From the NCBI GenBank assembly GCA_002427815.1, contig DIZF01000076.1:1-32243 (forward strand): DNA of 32,243 bases, given 5' to 3'. Made by a program: the position numbers and the translations under genes. Below the pieces are notes generated by a model. The model was not told the DNA's origin. It saw only the letters and a program-made list of their open reading frames with translations, and made no database searches. This DNA comes from Ramlibacter tataouinensis. Lineage in GTDB: Bacteria; Pseudomonadota; Gammaproteobacteria; Burkholderiales; Burkholderiaceae_C. Every line of letters begins with the position of its first letter. Position 1 is the stretch's first letter. Positions 16,180-24,142 of the stretch are shown one piece after another.

Positions 16180-16956
16180 TCAGGACCGCGCCAGCACACG
16201 CCTCATCAGCAAAACGGGCAAGCGCAACAGAAAACCGAAGAACAGCCGGGAGTGCATCCACGTCAGCAGGAGGTTGTCGCGCAGGTAATTGAAATGCGAC
16301 ACCCCGCCTTCTTCAGGGCGGAAGTATTTGACGGTCGCAGGCAGGTTGACCGGCTTCACGCCGCTCCAGCACATGCGCACCACGGCCTCGGGATCGAAGT
16401 CGAAACGGCGCATCCAGCGCTGGCCATGCATGATCCGGCGCAACGGCTCGATCGGGTAGACGCGAAACCCAAACAGCGAATCGCCAATGCCTGCCCAAAG
16501 GGTTTCCAGATCGGCCCAGCCGTTCGACACCTTGCGCCCGTTCACACGCAAGCGCGGGGCGTCGGCTGCGAACACAGGCACCCCCAGCACCATGGCGGCG
16601 GGCTGGGCGGCGGACGCGGCCATGAAGGAGGGGATCAGGTGGGCCGGGTGCTGGCCGTCCGAATCCATGGTCAGCACATGCGTGAAGCCTTGCGCCGCGG
16701 CCATGTCCAGCCCGTGCAGCACCGCCGCACCCTTGCCGACGTTGTGCGGCAACACGACCACGCGCAAGCCATCATCGCGCGCCGCCATCGCCTGCAGCTC
16801 CTCGCCGCTGCCATCGGTGCTGCCATCCACGATGACCCAGACCGGCGTCCATTGCGCCCGCGCCGCAAGCACCGTCTCGCGCACCTTGGGACCGGGGTTG
16901 TAGCTGGGAATCAGGACCAGGTGCGTGGTGGAGGCGTTGGACGAAATGCGGTTCAT
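16180..16956 (-). CDS. Family 2 glycosyltransferase
   Basis: A 258-residue GT-A fold glycosyltransferase. The nucleotide-sugar motifs are LIPSYNPG (15-22), VDGSTDGS (43-50) and the metal-binding DSDGQHPAHL (98-107). A hydrophobic C-terminal stretch with LLLTWMHSRLFFGFLLRLPVL suggests membrane contact. Homologous domains occur in aryl polyene clusters, sometimes fused to an acyltransferase, where they build the sugar part of the pigment lipid. I chose the ATG at 16956, 22 bases after the stop of the upstream acyltransferase gene. It is the third and last gene of the minus-strand operon. The sugar donor and acceptor are unknown. Confidence 0.87.
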   Translation of the reverse strand: MNRISSNASTTHLVLIPSYNPGPKVRETVLAARAQWTPVWVIVDGSTDGSGEELQAMAARDDGLRVVVLPHNVGKGAAVLHGLDMAAAQGFTHVLTMDSDGQHPAHLIPSFMAASAAQPAAMVLGVPVFAADAPRLRVNGRKVSNGWADLETLWAGIGDSLFGFRVYPIEPLRRIMHGQRWMRRFDFDPEAVVRMCWSGVKPVNLPATVKYFRPEEGGVSHFNYLRDNLLLTWMHSRLFFGFLLRLPVLLMRRVLARS

Positions 16957-16978
16957 TGCGCTCGCGTGAAAACGGGTA

Positions 16979-17821
16979 TCAGGCCACCGGCCGCGAAACG
17001 GGAAAATCGGGCAGCTGCGCATGCGCCAGCTCCAACTGAAAGTATTGCTCGAGTTCGCCGACGAATTGCGCCGTGTGGCTGGGCGGGTCGAAGCGCTTGC
17101 CCAGCCGGATCCGGTACGTGATCGGCATGCGCGGTGTCCACAGCAAAGACCAGCCCTTGCCCAGGAAACCCGAGTCGGTTTCTATGAACACCGTCTGCAC
17201 CGGCACGCCGGCGTGCTTGGCGACCAGGCCGGTCGTTCCCTGCAGCGACCCCACGGGAAAGCGGGTGGTGCGCGTACCCTCCGGAAACAGCAGCACATGG
17301 CTGCCCTGGCGCAAGTCCTTGATGGCCGATTGCACCATCGTGCGCAGCGGCGTGTTGCGGATGTAACCCGCAACCCGTGCCGCCGCACCGAAAAAGAGGC
17401 TGTTGACGATGTCCGCCTTCATGATGCAGGTCGCGCCGGGCAGCGCCGACAGGATCATCACGGCGTCGAGCAGGCAGGGATGGTTCGGCGCGATGACCAT
17501 GGGCGGGGCGTCCCGCAAGGCATCGAGGTCCGCCAGGTCGAAGCGGCAGGCCCCCATCAGGACCAGCAGTCGCAGGTAAGTCCGGGTCGAGGCCGCGATG
17601 AGCTTGCGGCCGAGCCGTTTGCGCAGCTCCCGCGGCAGCATGATGCGCATCGGAAGAGCCAGCATCGAGATGGCCAGGCAAATCACGGCCAGCAGCAGGT
17701 AGCCCAGGTACAGCCGGAGCGTCTCGTGCAGCGCCGCGCGCCTGACATTCGGCGTGGCGCGTTCTCTCGACACGCCCTGCGTCTTGCTCTCCACGAAATC
17801 CGTGCCCGTACGGTCTATCAA
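16979..17821 (-). CDS. PlsC-type 1-acylglycerol-3-phosphate acyltransferase family protein
   Basis: A 280-residue membrane acyltransferase with an N-terminal hydrophobic region (about 35-58). The catalytic motif NHPCLLD (113-119; His114, Asp119) and the substrate motif FPEGTR (179-184) are intact, along with IRNTPLRTM. It should transfer an acyl or aryl polyene chain to a hydroxyl group of a lipid or glycolipid. The start is not certain: TTG at 17821 overlaps the halogenase-like gene's stop (TTGA) and has GAGGG nine bases upstream, while GTG at 17794 gives a shorter protein beginning ESKTQ. The overlap habit of this cluster favours the first. It lies between the halogenase-like and glycosyltransferase genes. 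Confidence 0.85.
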   Translation of the reverse strand: MIDRTGTDFVESKTQGVSRERATPNVRRAALHETLRLYLGYLLLAVICLAISMLALPMRIMLPRELRKRLGRKLIAASTRTYLRLLVLMGACRFDLADLDALRDAPPMVIAPNHPCLLDAVMILSALPGATCIMKADIVNSLFFGAAARVAGYIRNTPLRTMVQSAIKDLRQGSHVLLFPEGTRTTRFPVGSLQGTTGLVAKHAGVPVQTVFIETDSGFLGKGWSLLWTPRMPITYRIRLGKRFDPPSHTAQFVGELEQYFQLELAHAQLPDFPVSRPVA

Positions 17822-19161
17822 GATGCGACGCCCTCGACCTCGCGAATATTGGCTTTGCGCAGGCGCATGGCATTCAACGAGCGTCTCCAATTCAAAGCCG
17901 ATCCGATGTAGAAAATGGCCTTCAGGGCGAGCAGCGATGGCCAGATCGGCGTCTTGCCGAAAATATCGCCGGCCAGCATCGAGAGCAACGCCTCCTTCAC
18001 GCGCAACACATTGCTCGGCCCCATGAACATGTCGCGCATCGTCGGGTTCGTCACGCGATAGATGAACCACGAGAACTCTTTGGGCCCGCGTCGCACCTGC
18101 CGGTCGAAATGCGCCAGCGCCGACGCAGCCCGGGCCGGATCGCGCAGGCAGGTGTCCACCGTTTGCGCACCGACAAAGCCGCCCTGCATGGCCAGCATGA
18201 CGCCCGACGAAAACACCGGGTCGATGAAAGTGAAGGCGTCCCCGATCAGCAGGTAGTTCGGGCCGTGCGTGCGCTCACAAGCGTACGAAAAATTGCCGGT
18301 CGCCTCCACATCAGTCGAGAGCGTTGCATGAGCCAGCCTCTCAGCCAGCGCCGGGCACATGGCGATGGTGTCGAAGAAAAACTCCTTGACCGGTTTGGTC
18401 CGGCTCTTGAGGTAATGGGGCCAGACCACGGCGCCAATGCTGGTGGCGCCGTCGGCCAGCGGAATCAGCCAGAACCAGCCGTGGTCGAACCAGAAAATGG
18501 CGATATTGCCTTCGTCCCGCCCCGGATGCCGGGTGGCCCCGGTAAAGTGGGCATACAACGCGGAACTGTTGTGCTTGGGGTTGCGCCGCTTGATGTCGAA
18601 CTGCTTGCCCAGCAAAGTGTCGCGGCCCGAAGCGTCCACCACGAAGCGCGCGCGCCATCGCTGCATGCGGCCATCCTCGTGCCGTGCATGAACGGTGGCG
18701 CTGCCGGGGCCGGACGCAAAAGCCACGTCGCGGACCTTGCAGCCCTCGATGACCTCCGCGCCCAGCCGGGCGGCGTTGCGGATCAGGATTTCGTCGAACT
18801 CGGATCTGCGCACCTGGTAGGAGAACGGCATGGATTTGTTCCAGGCATCACCGAATTCGAAGGTCTGGCTCTTGTTGGCGTGCCAGGGCGAGACAAATTC
18901 GGCGCCCCATTTCTCGATGCCGATGGCCTTGACGGCCTCAGCCACCCCGAGCTTTTCAAACAGCGCCAGATTGGCCGGCAGCAGCGACTCGCCAATGTGA
19001 AAACGGGGATGCCGCTCCTTTTCAAGGATCGCCACCTTGTGACCCTGCTGCGCCAGCAGCGCCCCTGCAGTGGATCCGGCCGGGCCGCCGCCAATCACAA
19101 GGACATCGCACTCACTGGTAGCCGGGTAGGCCGAACGGGTCGGCAAACTCTGCTCGGTCAT
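17818..19161 (-). CDS. Flavin-dependent halogenase-like oxidoreductase
   Basis: A 447-residue FAD-dependent protein of the halogenase/monooxygenase superfamily. The FAD site is VIGGGPAGSTAG (22-33). HIGESLLPANLALFEKLGV (55-73) is the pattern of phenol- or carrier-bound-substrate halogenases. The halogenase signature WxWxIP is present as WFWLIP (229-234), and Lys84 in IEKWGAEF is placed where the catalytic lysine of this group lies. GDAFTFIDPVFSSG (307-320) closes the FAD site. Halogenation of the pigment's aryl ring would parallel the bromo-aryl xanthomonadins of Xanthomonas, but a hydroxylase role is also possible. Start is ATG at 19161, with GAAGGA six bases upstream. It is the first gene of a three-gene minus-strand operon. 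No separate flavin reductase gene is in the window. Confidence 0.82.
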   Translation of the reverse strand: MTEQSLPTRSAYPATSECDVLVIGGGPAGSTAGALLAQQGHKVAILEKERHPRFHIGESLLPANLALFEKLGVAEAVKAIGIEKWGAEFVSPWHANKSQTFEFGDAWNKSMPFSYQVRRSEFDEILIRNAARLGAEVIEGCKVRDVAFASGPGSATVHARHEDGRMQRWRARFVVDASGRDTLLGKQFDIKRRNPKHNSSALYAHFTGATRHPGRDEGNIAIFWFDHGWFWLIPLADGATSIGAVVWPHYLKSRTKPVKEFFFDTIAMCPALAERLAHATLSTDVEATGNFSYACERTHGPNYLLIGDAFTFIDPVFSSGVMLAMQGGFVGAQTVDTCLRDPARAASALAHFDRQVRRGPKEFSWFIYRVTNPTMRDMFMGPSNVLRVKEALLSMLAGDIFGKTPIWPSLLALKAIFYIGSALNWRRSLNAMRLRKANIREVEGVAS

Positions 19162-19444
19162 GCTTCGTCCTTCGTTGGGAGTTCTTGCGAACCTGCAGCA
19201 ACCCGGTGGCATCGTGGGGGCACTGTGCGTTTCGGGCTGCAAGTGGGCCATTTTACGTCGGGGGTCATGACAATCCGCCACGAGTTTTCCAAGTTCCAGC
19301 GGCGCGGTGGCATGAGCGCCGGATTGGCTGCAGCGACGAGTCTGCGGTCACAATCGACACAGTCTCCCACAGCCCCCTCAAAAGCGGAAGCAACCAGGGA
19401 ACCTGGGTAATCAATGAAGGAAGCGCGAAGCAGCTTGGTTGTCG

Positions 19445-22066
19445 ATGTCTAGTGAAAAAGCAATATCTGGCGGATTGCCGGACGAAGCCGGCAAACACAC
19501 CCCAATGATGGCCCAGTACCTGGCGATCAAGGCGGACCACCCCGACACGCTGGTGTTCTACCGCATGGGCGACTTCTACGAGCTGTTCTACAGCGACGCG
19601 GAAAAGGCTTCGCGGCTGCTGGACATCACCCTCACGCGGCGCGGCAACTCCGCCGGCGCGCCGGTGGTGATGGCCGGCGTGCCCTTTCATTCCGTCGAGA
19701 GCTACCTGGCCCGCTTGATCAAGCAGGGCGAATCGGTGGCGATCTGCGAGCAGATCGGCGACGTCGCCACTGCCAAGGGCCCGGTGGAGCGCAAGGTCAT
19801 GCGCGTGGTCACGCCCGGCACGCTCACCGACACCGAACTGCTCAACGACAAGGCCGAGGCGATCCTATTGGCGGTGCATCAGGGTTCCAGGCATCGCCTG
19901 GGGCTGGCCTGGCTCAGCCTGACGCAGGGCGCCTTGCACCTGGCCGAATGCGCGGGCGACGAACTGGAAGCCTGGATCGCCCGCATCGGCCCCAGCGAAT
20001 TGCTGTTCAGCGCCGATGTCACGCCGGTGTTCGAGCAGCGCCTCAAGGCCCTGCGCGGGTCGGCGCAGCTCTCGCTCACCCAGCGCCCCGAGTGGCAGTT
20101 CGATGCCGGGCTGGGCCTGCGCAAACTCCTGGAACAGCTCAATAGCGCCACCCTGGCCGCCTGGGGCGCGGAAGAGCTGGTGCACGCCCGGGCCGCCGCG
20201 GCGGCCTTGCTGAGCTATGCCGAGCACACCCAGGGCCGCACGCTGTCGCATGTGCAAAGCCTGGAAGTGCAGCGCGACGATGTCCTGATCGACCTGCCCG
20301 TGACCACGCGGCGCAACCTGGAACTGGTGCAGACGCTGCGCGGCGAGGACGCACCCACGCTGTTTTCGCTGCTGGACACCTGCATGACCGGCATGGGCAG
20401 CCGCATGCTCAAGGGCTGGCTGCTGGAGCCGCGGCGCGAGCGCACCCAGGCCCAGCAGCGCCTGGAAGCGATCGCTTTCCTGCGCGAGGGTTTGTGGCAG
20501 GCGCTGCGCGGCGAGCTCAAAGGCTGCAGCGATGTCGAGCGCATCACCGCGCGCATTGCATTGCGCCAGGTGCGGCCGCGCGAGCTGGTGGGCTTGCGGC
20601 ATTCACTGGAGAAGGCCGCGCAGCTGTCGCAGCAACTGAGCGGGCCCGGCTCGCTATTGGCCGAGATCACCGCCAGCCTGTCGCCCCCGGCGGGGTGCGC
20701 CGAAGCACTGGCGCGGGCCATCCAGGAGGAACCCGCGGCGCTGGTGCGCGACGGCGGCGTGATCGCTGCCGGCCTGGACGCCGACCTCGACGAGCTGCGC
20801 GGCATCCAGGATCACTGCGACAGTTTCCTGCTGGACCTGGAGACCCGTGAGAAGGCGCGCTCCGGAATCGCCAACCTGCGGGTGCAGTTCAACAAGGTGC
20901 ACGGCTTCTACATCGAGGTCACGCAGGGCCAGCTGGACAAGGTGCCGGCCGACTACCGCCGGCGCCAGACGCTGAAGAACGCCGAGCGCTTCATCACGCC
21001 GGAGCTCAAGGCCTTCGAAGACAAGGCGCTGTCGGCGCAGGACCGGGCGCTGGCGCGCGAGAAATGGCTCTACGAACAGTTGCTGGACCAGTTGCAGGCG
21101 TTCGTCCCCGCGCTCACGCGCTTGGGGCGCGCGCTGGCTGCGCTCGATGCGCTGTGCGCATTGGCCGAGCGCTCGCTCACGCTGGCCTGGTGCCGGCCGC
21201 AGTTCATGAAGGAGCCCGGCATCGAGATCACGCAGGGGCGGCACCCGGTGGTGGAAAGCCGGCTGGCGGAGAGCTCGGGTGGCAGTTTCATCGCCAACGA
21301 CACCCGGCTGGGACCGAAGCAGCGCATGCAGATCATCACCGGCCCCAACATGGGCGGCAAGTCGACCTACATGCGCCAGGTGGCGCTGGTCTGCCTGCTG
21401 GCGGCCATGGGTTCCTACGTGCCGGCGCAGGCCTGCCGGCTCGGGGCTATGGACGCGATCCACACCCGCATCGGCGCCGCCGACGACCTGGCCAACGCCC
21501 AGTCGACCTTCATGCTGGAGATGACCGAAGCGGCGCAGATCCTGCATGCCGCCACGCCGCAAAGCCTGGTGCTGATGGACGAGATCGGCCGGGGCACCTC
21601 GACCTTCGACGGGCTGGCGCTGGCGTCGGGCATCGCGGCACACCTGCACGACAAGACCCAGGCGTTCACGCTGTTCGCCACCCACTACTTCGAACTCACG
21701 GAGTTTCCGGCCAGGCACCACTGCGCCGTGAACGTGCACGTGAGCGCCGTGGAATCGGGCGCCAACATCGTGTTCCTGCACGAAATCCAGCCCGGGCCGG
21801 CCAGCCGCAGTTACGGCATCCAGGTGGCCCGGCTGGCTGGCATGCCCGCCGCGGTGGTCAACCACGCGCGGCAGGCCCTGGCGGCGCTGGAAACCCAGCA
21901 GACGCTGAGCCGCGAGCAGGTAGACTTGTTCGCAGCACCGCCCGCGGCCGAAGCACCCGCACCCAGCGCGGTGGAAGCCGCGGTGGCGGCACTGAACCCG
22001 GATGCGCTCAGCCCGCGCGAGGCCCTCGACGCGGTGTACCAACTCAAGAAACTGGCCCAGCCCTGA
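19445..22066 (+). CDS. mutS: DNA mismatch repair protein MutS
   Basis: The mismatch-recognition ATPase of methyl-directed repair, 873 residues, normal for MutS. The N-terminal mismatch-binding Phe-x-Glu motif is in YRMGDFYELF. The connector, core and clamp domains follow, and the ATPase has Walker A GPNMGGKSTYMRQVA and Walker B LVLMDEIGRGTSTFDGLA, then the conserved ATHYFELTEF. The C-terminus ends in an Ala/Pro-rich linker and a short LSPREALDAVYQLKKL helix, the family's tetramerisation tail. I chose ATG 19445; a TTG two codons earlier (19439) is in frame. It is divergent from the halogenase-like gene across 283 bases, which contain no other gene that I can see. Confidence 0.97.
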   Translation: MSSEKAISGGLPDEAGKHTPMMAQYLAIKADHPDTLVFYRMGDFYELFYSDAEKASRLLDITLTRRGNSAGAPVVMAGVPFHSVESYLARLIKQGESVAICEQIGDVATAKGPVERKVMRVVTPGTLTDTELLNDKAEAILLAVHQGSRHRLGLAWLSLTQGALHLAECAGDELEAWIARIGPSELLFSADVTPVFEQRLKALRGSAQLSLTQRPEWQFDAGLGLRKLLEQLNSATLAAWGAEELVHARAAAAALLSYAEHTQGRTLSHVQSLEVQRDDVLIDLPVTTRRNLELVQTLRGEDAPTLFSLLDTCMTGMGSRMLKGWLLEPRRERTQAQQRLEAIAFLREGLWQALRGELKGCSDVERITARIALRQVRPRELVGLRHSLEKAAQLSQQLSGPGSLLAEITASLSPPAGCAEALARAIQEEPAALVRDGGVIAAGLDADLDELRGIQDHCDSFLLDLETREKARSGIANLRVQFNKVHGFYIEVTQGQLDKVPADYRRRQTLKNAERFITPELKAFEDKALSAQDRALAREKWLYEQLLDQLQAFVPALTRLGRALAALDALCALAERSLTLAWCRPQFMKEPGIEITQGRHPVVESRLAESSGGSFIANDTRLGPKQRMQIITGPNMGGKSTYMRQVALVCLLAAMGSYVPAQACRLGAMDAIHTRIGAADDLANAQSTFMLEMTEAAQILHAATPQSLVLMDEIGRGTSTFDGLALASGIAAHLHDKTQAFTLFATHYFELTEFPARHHCAVNVHVSAVESGANIVFLHEIQPGPASRSYGIQVARLAGMPAAVVNHARQALAALETQQTLSREQVDLFAAPPAAEAPAPSAVEAAVAALNPDALSPREALDAVYQLKKLAQP

Positions 22067-22091
22067 ACCCTGACGGCCAGAAGGAGGCACC

Positions 22092-22919
22092 ATGACCTAT
22101 TGCGTCGGCATCAAACTCAATGCGGGACTGGTGTTCCTGTCCGATTCGCGCACCAACGCGGGGGTGGACAACATCAGCACCTTCCGCAAGATGATCGTGT
22201 ACGAGCGCGCCGGCGACCGTTTCATGGTGCTGCTGTCCGCCGGCAACCTCAGCATCGCCCAGTCGGTGCGGGAAATGCTGCAGATCGAGCAACTGCAGGA
22301 GCGCGTCGAGAACGAAGCCATCACGATCTGGAACGCCAGGAGCATGTTCGACGCGGCCCGCGTGCTGGGCAACGCGGTGCGGCACGTGTACGAGCGCGAC
22401 GCCGAGGCGCTGAAGAACGCCGGCGTCGAGTTCAACGTTTCGCTGGTGCTGGGCGGCCAGATCCGCGGCGAGGGCATGCGGCTGTTCCAGGTGTATTCGG
22501 CCGGCAACTTCATCGAGGCCACGCCCGAGACGCCCTACTTCCAGATCGGCGAATACAAGTACGGCAAGCCGGTGCTGGATCGCGTGCTCACGCCCGACAC
22601 GCCGCTGGACGAAGCGGCCAAATGCGCGCTGGTGTCGATGGACTCGACCATGAAATCGAACCTGTCGGTGGGCCCGCCGCTGGACCTGGTGGTGTACGAA
22701 GCCAATCGCTTCCAGACCGACAAGATCGTCTGCATCGACATGCAGAACCCCTACTACCGCATGCTGCACAGCAGCTGGGGCCAGAAGCTGCGCGAAGTGT
22801 TCGACAGCCTGGAAGACCCGGTGTGGGACGACGCGCACACCGAAGTGCCGCTGAAGGTCGCGACCGGCCGCAGCAAGCCCCTCAAGAAGATCACCCGGCC
22901 GGACGAAAGGCTGATCTAG
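22092..22919 (+). CDS. Proteasome-type peptidase, Anbu-like
   Basis: A 275-residue Ntn-hydrolase related to proteasome beta subunits, of the bacterial Anbu type. The protein begins MTYCVGIKLNAGLVFLSDSR, so removal of Met exposes Thr as the nucleophile, with the conserved SDSRTNAGVD aspartate and a lysine in FRKM (about residue 33) completing the proteasome-like site. The body has LLSAGNLSIAQSVREML and LVLGGQIRGEGMRLF. Anbu forms self-compartmentalised rings in other bacteria; its substrates are not well known. A strong ribosome-binding site AAGGAGG (22081-22087) precedes the ATG. The Anbu partners often reported nearby (alpha-E, ATP-grasp, transglutaminase-like) are absent from this window. 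The hydrolase gene follows six bases later, so the two form one operon, possibly with mutS. Confidence 0.88.
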   Translation: MTYCVGIKLNAGLVFLSDSRTNAGVDNISTFRKMIVYERAGDRFMVLLSAGNLSIAQSVREMLQIEQLQERVENEAITIWNARSMFDAARVLGNAVRHVYERDAEALKNAGVEFNVSLVLGGQIRGEGMRLFQVYSAGNFIEATPETPYFQIGEYKYGKPVLDRVLTPDTPLDEAAKCALVSMDSTMKSNLSVGPPLDLVVYEANRFQTDKIVCIDMQNPYYRMLHSSWGQKLREVFDSLEDPVWDDAHTEVPLKVATGRSKPLKKITRPDERLI

Positions 22920-22925
22920 CACCCG

Positions 22926-23735
22926 ATGTCGCTGATCATCTTCTCGCACGCCAACAGCTTCCCGGCGGCCACCTACGCCGTGCTGTTCAAGAACCTGCGG
23001 TCGCGCGGCTACGTCGTGCGGGCTGTCGACAAGTTCGGCCACGACCCGCGGTACCCGGTCACCGACAACTGGCGGCACCTGGTGCAGCAGCTGCACGATT
23101 TCGCCGAACGCGAGGTCGTGAAGCACGGCTCGCCGGCCTTCCTGGTCGGCCATTCGCTCGGCGGCTTCCTCAGCCTGCTGTGCGCGGCGCATCATCCGCG
23201 TCTGGCCCGCGGTGTGCTGCTGCTCGATTCGCCGCTGCTGGGCGGCTGGAAGGCGACGGCGCTGGGCGCCATGAAACGCACCCAACTGGTGGGGTCGGTG
23301 TCGCCGGGGCGCGTCAGCCGCCGGCGCAAGAATCGCTGGCCCGACAGCGAAGCCGCGCTGGAGTACTTCCGTCACAAGAAGGCGTTCGCCCATTGGGACG
23401 CGCAGGTGCTGCATGACTACATCACCCATTGCACCCACGACGAGGACGGCGAGCGGGTGCTGAGCTTCGACCGCGACGTCGAGACCGCCATCTACAACAC
23501 CCTGCCCGACAACCTGGACAAGGTGCTCAGGCGCCACCCGCTGAAATGCGAGGTGGGCTTCATCGGCGCGCGCGGTTCGGAGGAAATGAAGCAGGTGGGC
23601 ATGTCCATGACGCTGGAAGTGACCAAGGGCCGGATGATGATGCTGGACGGCAGCCATCTGTTCCCGATGGAAAAGCCCTTGGCCACCGCCGCCGCGATCG
23701 AAGCCGCCCTGCGCGGCTTCGACTTCGACCACTGA
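22926..23735 (+). CDS. Alpha/beta-hydrolase fold protein
   Basis: A 269-residue serine hydrolase. The oxyanion/N-terminal strand FSHANSFPAATY (6-17) is followed by the nucleophile elbow GHSLGGF (about 79-85, Ser81) and LLLDSPLLGG. The C-terminal catalytic His is likely the one in DGSHLFPME. A cap region contains SRRRKNRWPDSEAALEYFRHK. It has no signal peptide, so it is cytoplasmic. The substrate is unknown. The ATG at 22926 lies six bases after the Anbu-like gene stop, suggesting co-translation. It converges on the metallo-beta-lactamase remnant. Confidence 0.87.
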   Translation: MSLIIFSHANSFPAATYAVLFKNLRSRGYVVRAVDKFGHDPRYPVTDNWRHLVQQLHDFAEREVVKHGSPAFLVGHSLGGFLSLLCAAHHPRLARGVLLLDSPLLGGWKATALGAMKRTQLVGSVSPGRVSRRRKNRWPDSEAALEYFRHKKAFAHWDAQVLHDYITHCTHDEDGERVLSFDRDVETAIYNTLPDNLDKVLRRHPLKCEVGFIGARGSEEMKQVGMSMTLEVTKGRMMMLDGSHLFPMEKPLATAAAIEAALRGFDFDH

Positions 23736-23736
23736 G

Positions 23737-23985
23737 TCAGATCGCGCAGTGCTTGCCCACGGCCGACGGCACCAGCTCGTCGCCGAACTCGCTGGCCATG
23801 GCGCCCAGCGCCCGCCAGCCGGTGCAGTGTCCTGGCGCCAGCAATTTCAGCTCGAAGCGCTTGAGGTCGGCGATGGTGTCAGGAATGATCCTTTCGTTGG
23901 TGCCGGACAGGTGCAGCCCGCCCATCACGCCGTACAGCGGGGTCTCGGGAAACACCTTGCGCTTCGCCGCTCCGCCGCTGTCGCC
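23737..23985 (-). pseudogene. C-terminal remnant of an MBL-fold metallohydrolase
   Basis: On the minus strand this encodes about 80 residues that match the end of a metallo-beta-lactamase-fold hydrolase: PETPLYGVMGGLHLSGTNER, then a helix, then LLAPGHCTGWRALGAM and a final VPSAVGKHCAI. The GGLHL and GHCTGWRA motifs belong to the distal metal-binding part. The N-terminal two thirds, including the HxHxDH site, is missing. Upstream on the minus strand (beyond about 23985) the frame continues for a while but loses any resemblance to the family, and codon use there favours the plus strand. It is therefore a 5'-truncated gene, probably non-functional. The exact break point is approximate. Confidence 0.7.
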
Positions 23986-24142
23986 GCTAGGCGGCGTCAA
24001 CACCGGCCCGACCACCGTGCTGGACGACTGGCTGGGCAGCCTCGAGGACCACGTGCGGGCCCTGCAGCGCCTGATCTGCCGGGTGCCGGGCCACTTGATC
24101 GGCGTCAAGCAGGGGCGCATCCAATCGATTACATTTCCTTAC
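23986..24142 (+). other. Unassigned segment with coding-like plus-strand frame
   Basis: Between the MBL remnant and the hemerythrin gene, the plus-strand frame of the hemerythrin reads PTTVLDDWLGSLEDHVRAL and onward to about 24118, with G or C at almost every third codon position, as in real genes of this DNA. There is no start codon in this stretch and I do not recognise the protein. It looks like the tail of another gene joined to the truncated MBL gene. The last 20 bases are AT-richer and probably hold the hemerythrin promoter or leader. Confidence 0.4.

Noticed and set aside
15526..17121. 531-codon plus-strand frame spanning the methyltransferase and glycosyltransferase genes
   Set aside because: It crosses two genes on opposite strands, each with full family motifs; the frame has no recognisable protein.
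17818..19161. Naming this gene tryptophan 7-halogenase
   Set aside because: The HIGESLLP motif and the pigment context fit phenolic or carrier-bound substrates better; tryptophan specificity has no support here.
20654..22093. Long open frame (about 480 codons) on the minus strand across mutS
   Set aside because: It is an antisense shadow of mutS: no recognisable domain, Arg/His/Gly/Gln-rich composition, and the plus strand carries complete MutS motifs.
22044..23732. 562-codon minus-strand open frame opposite the Anbu-like and hydrolase genes
   Set aside because: Its residues are the usual His/Val/Gln-rich result of reading GC-rich genes backwards, and it covers two well-supported genes.
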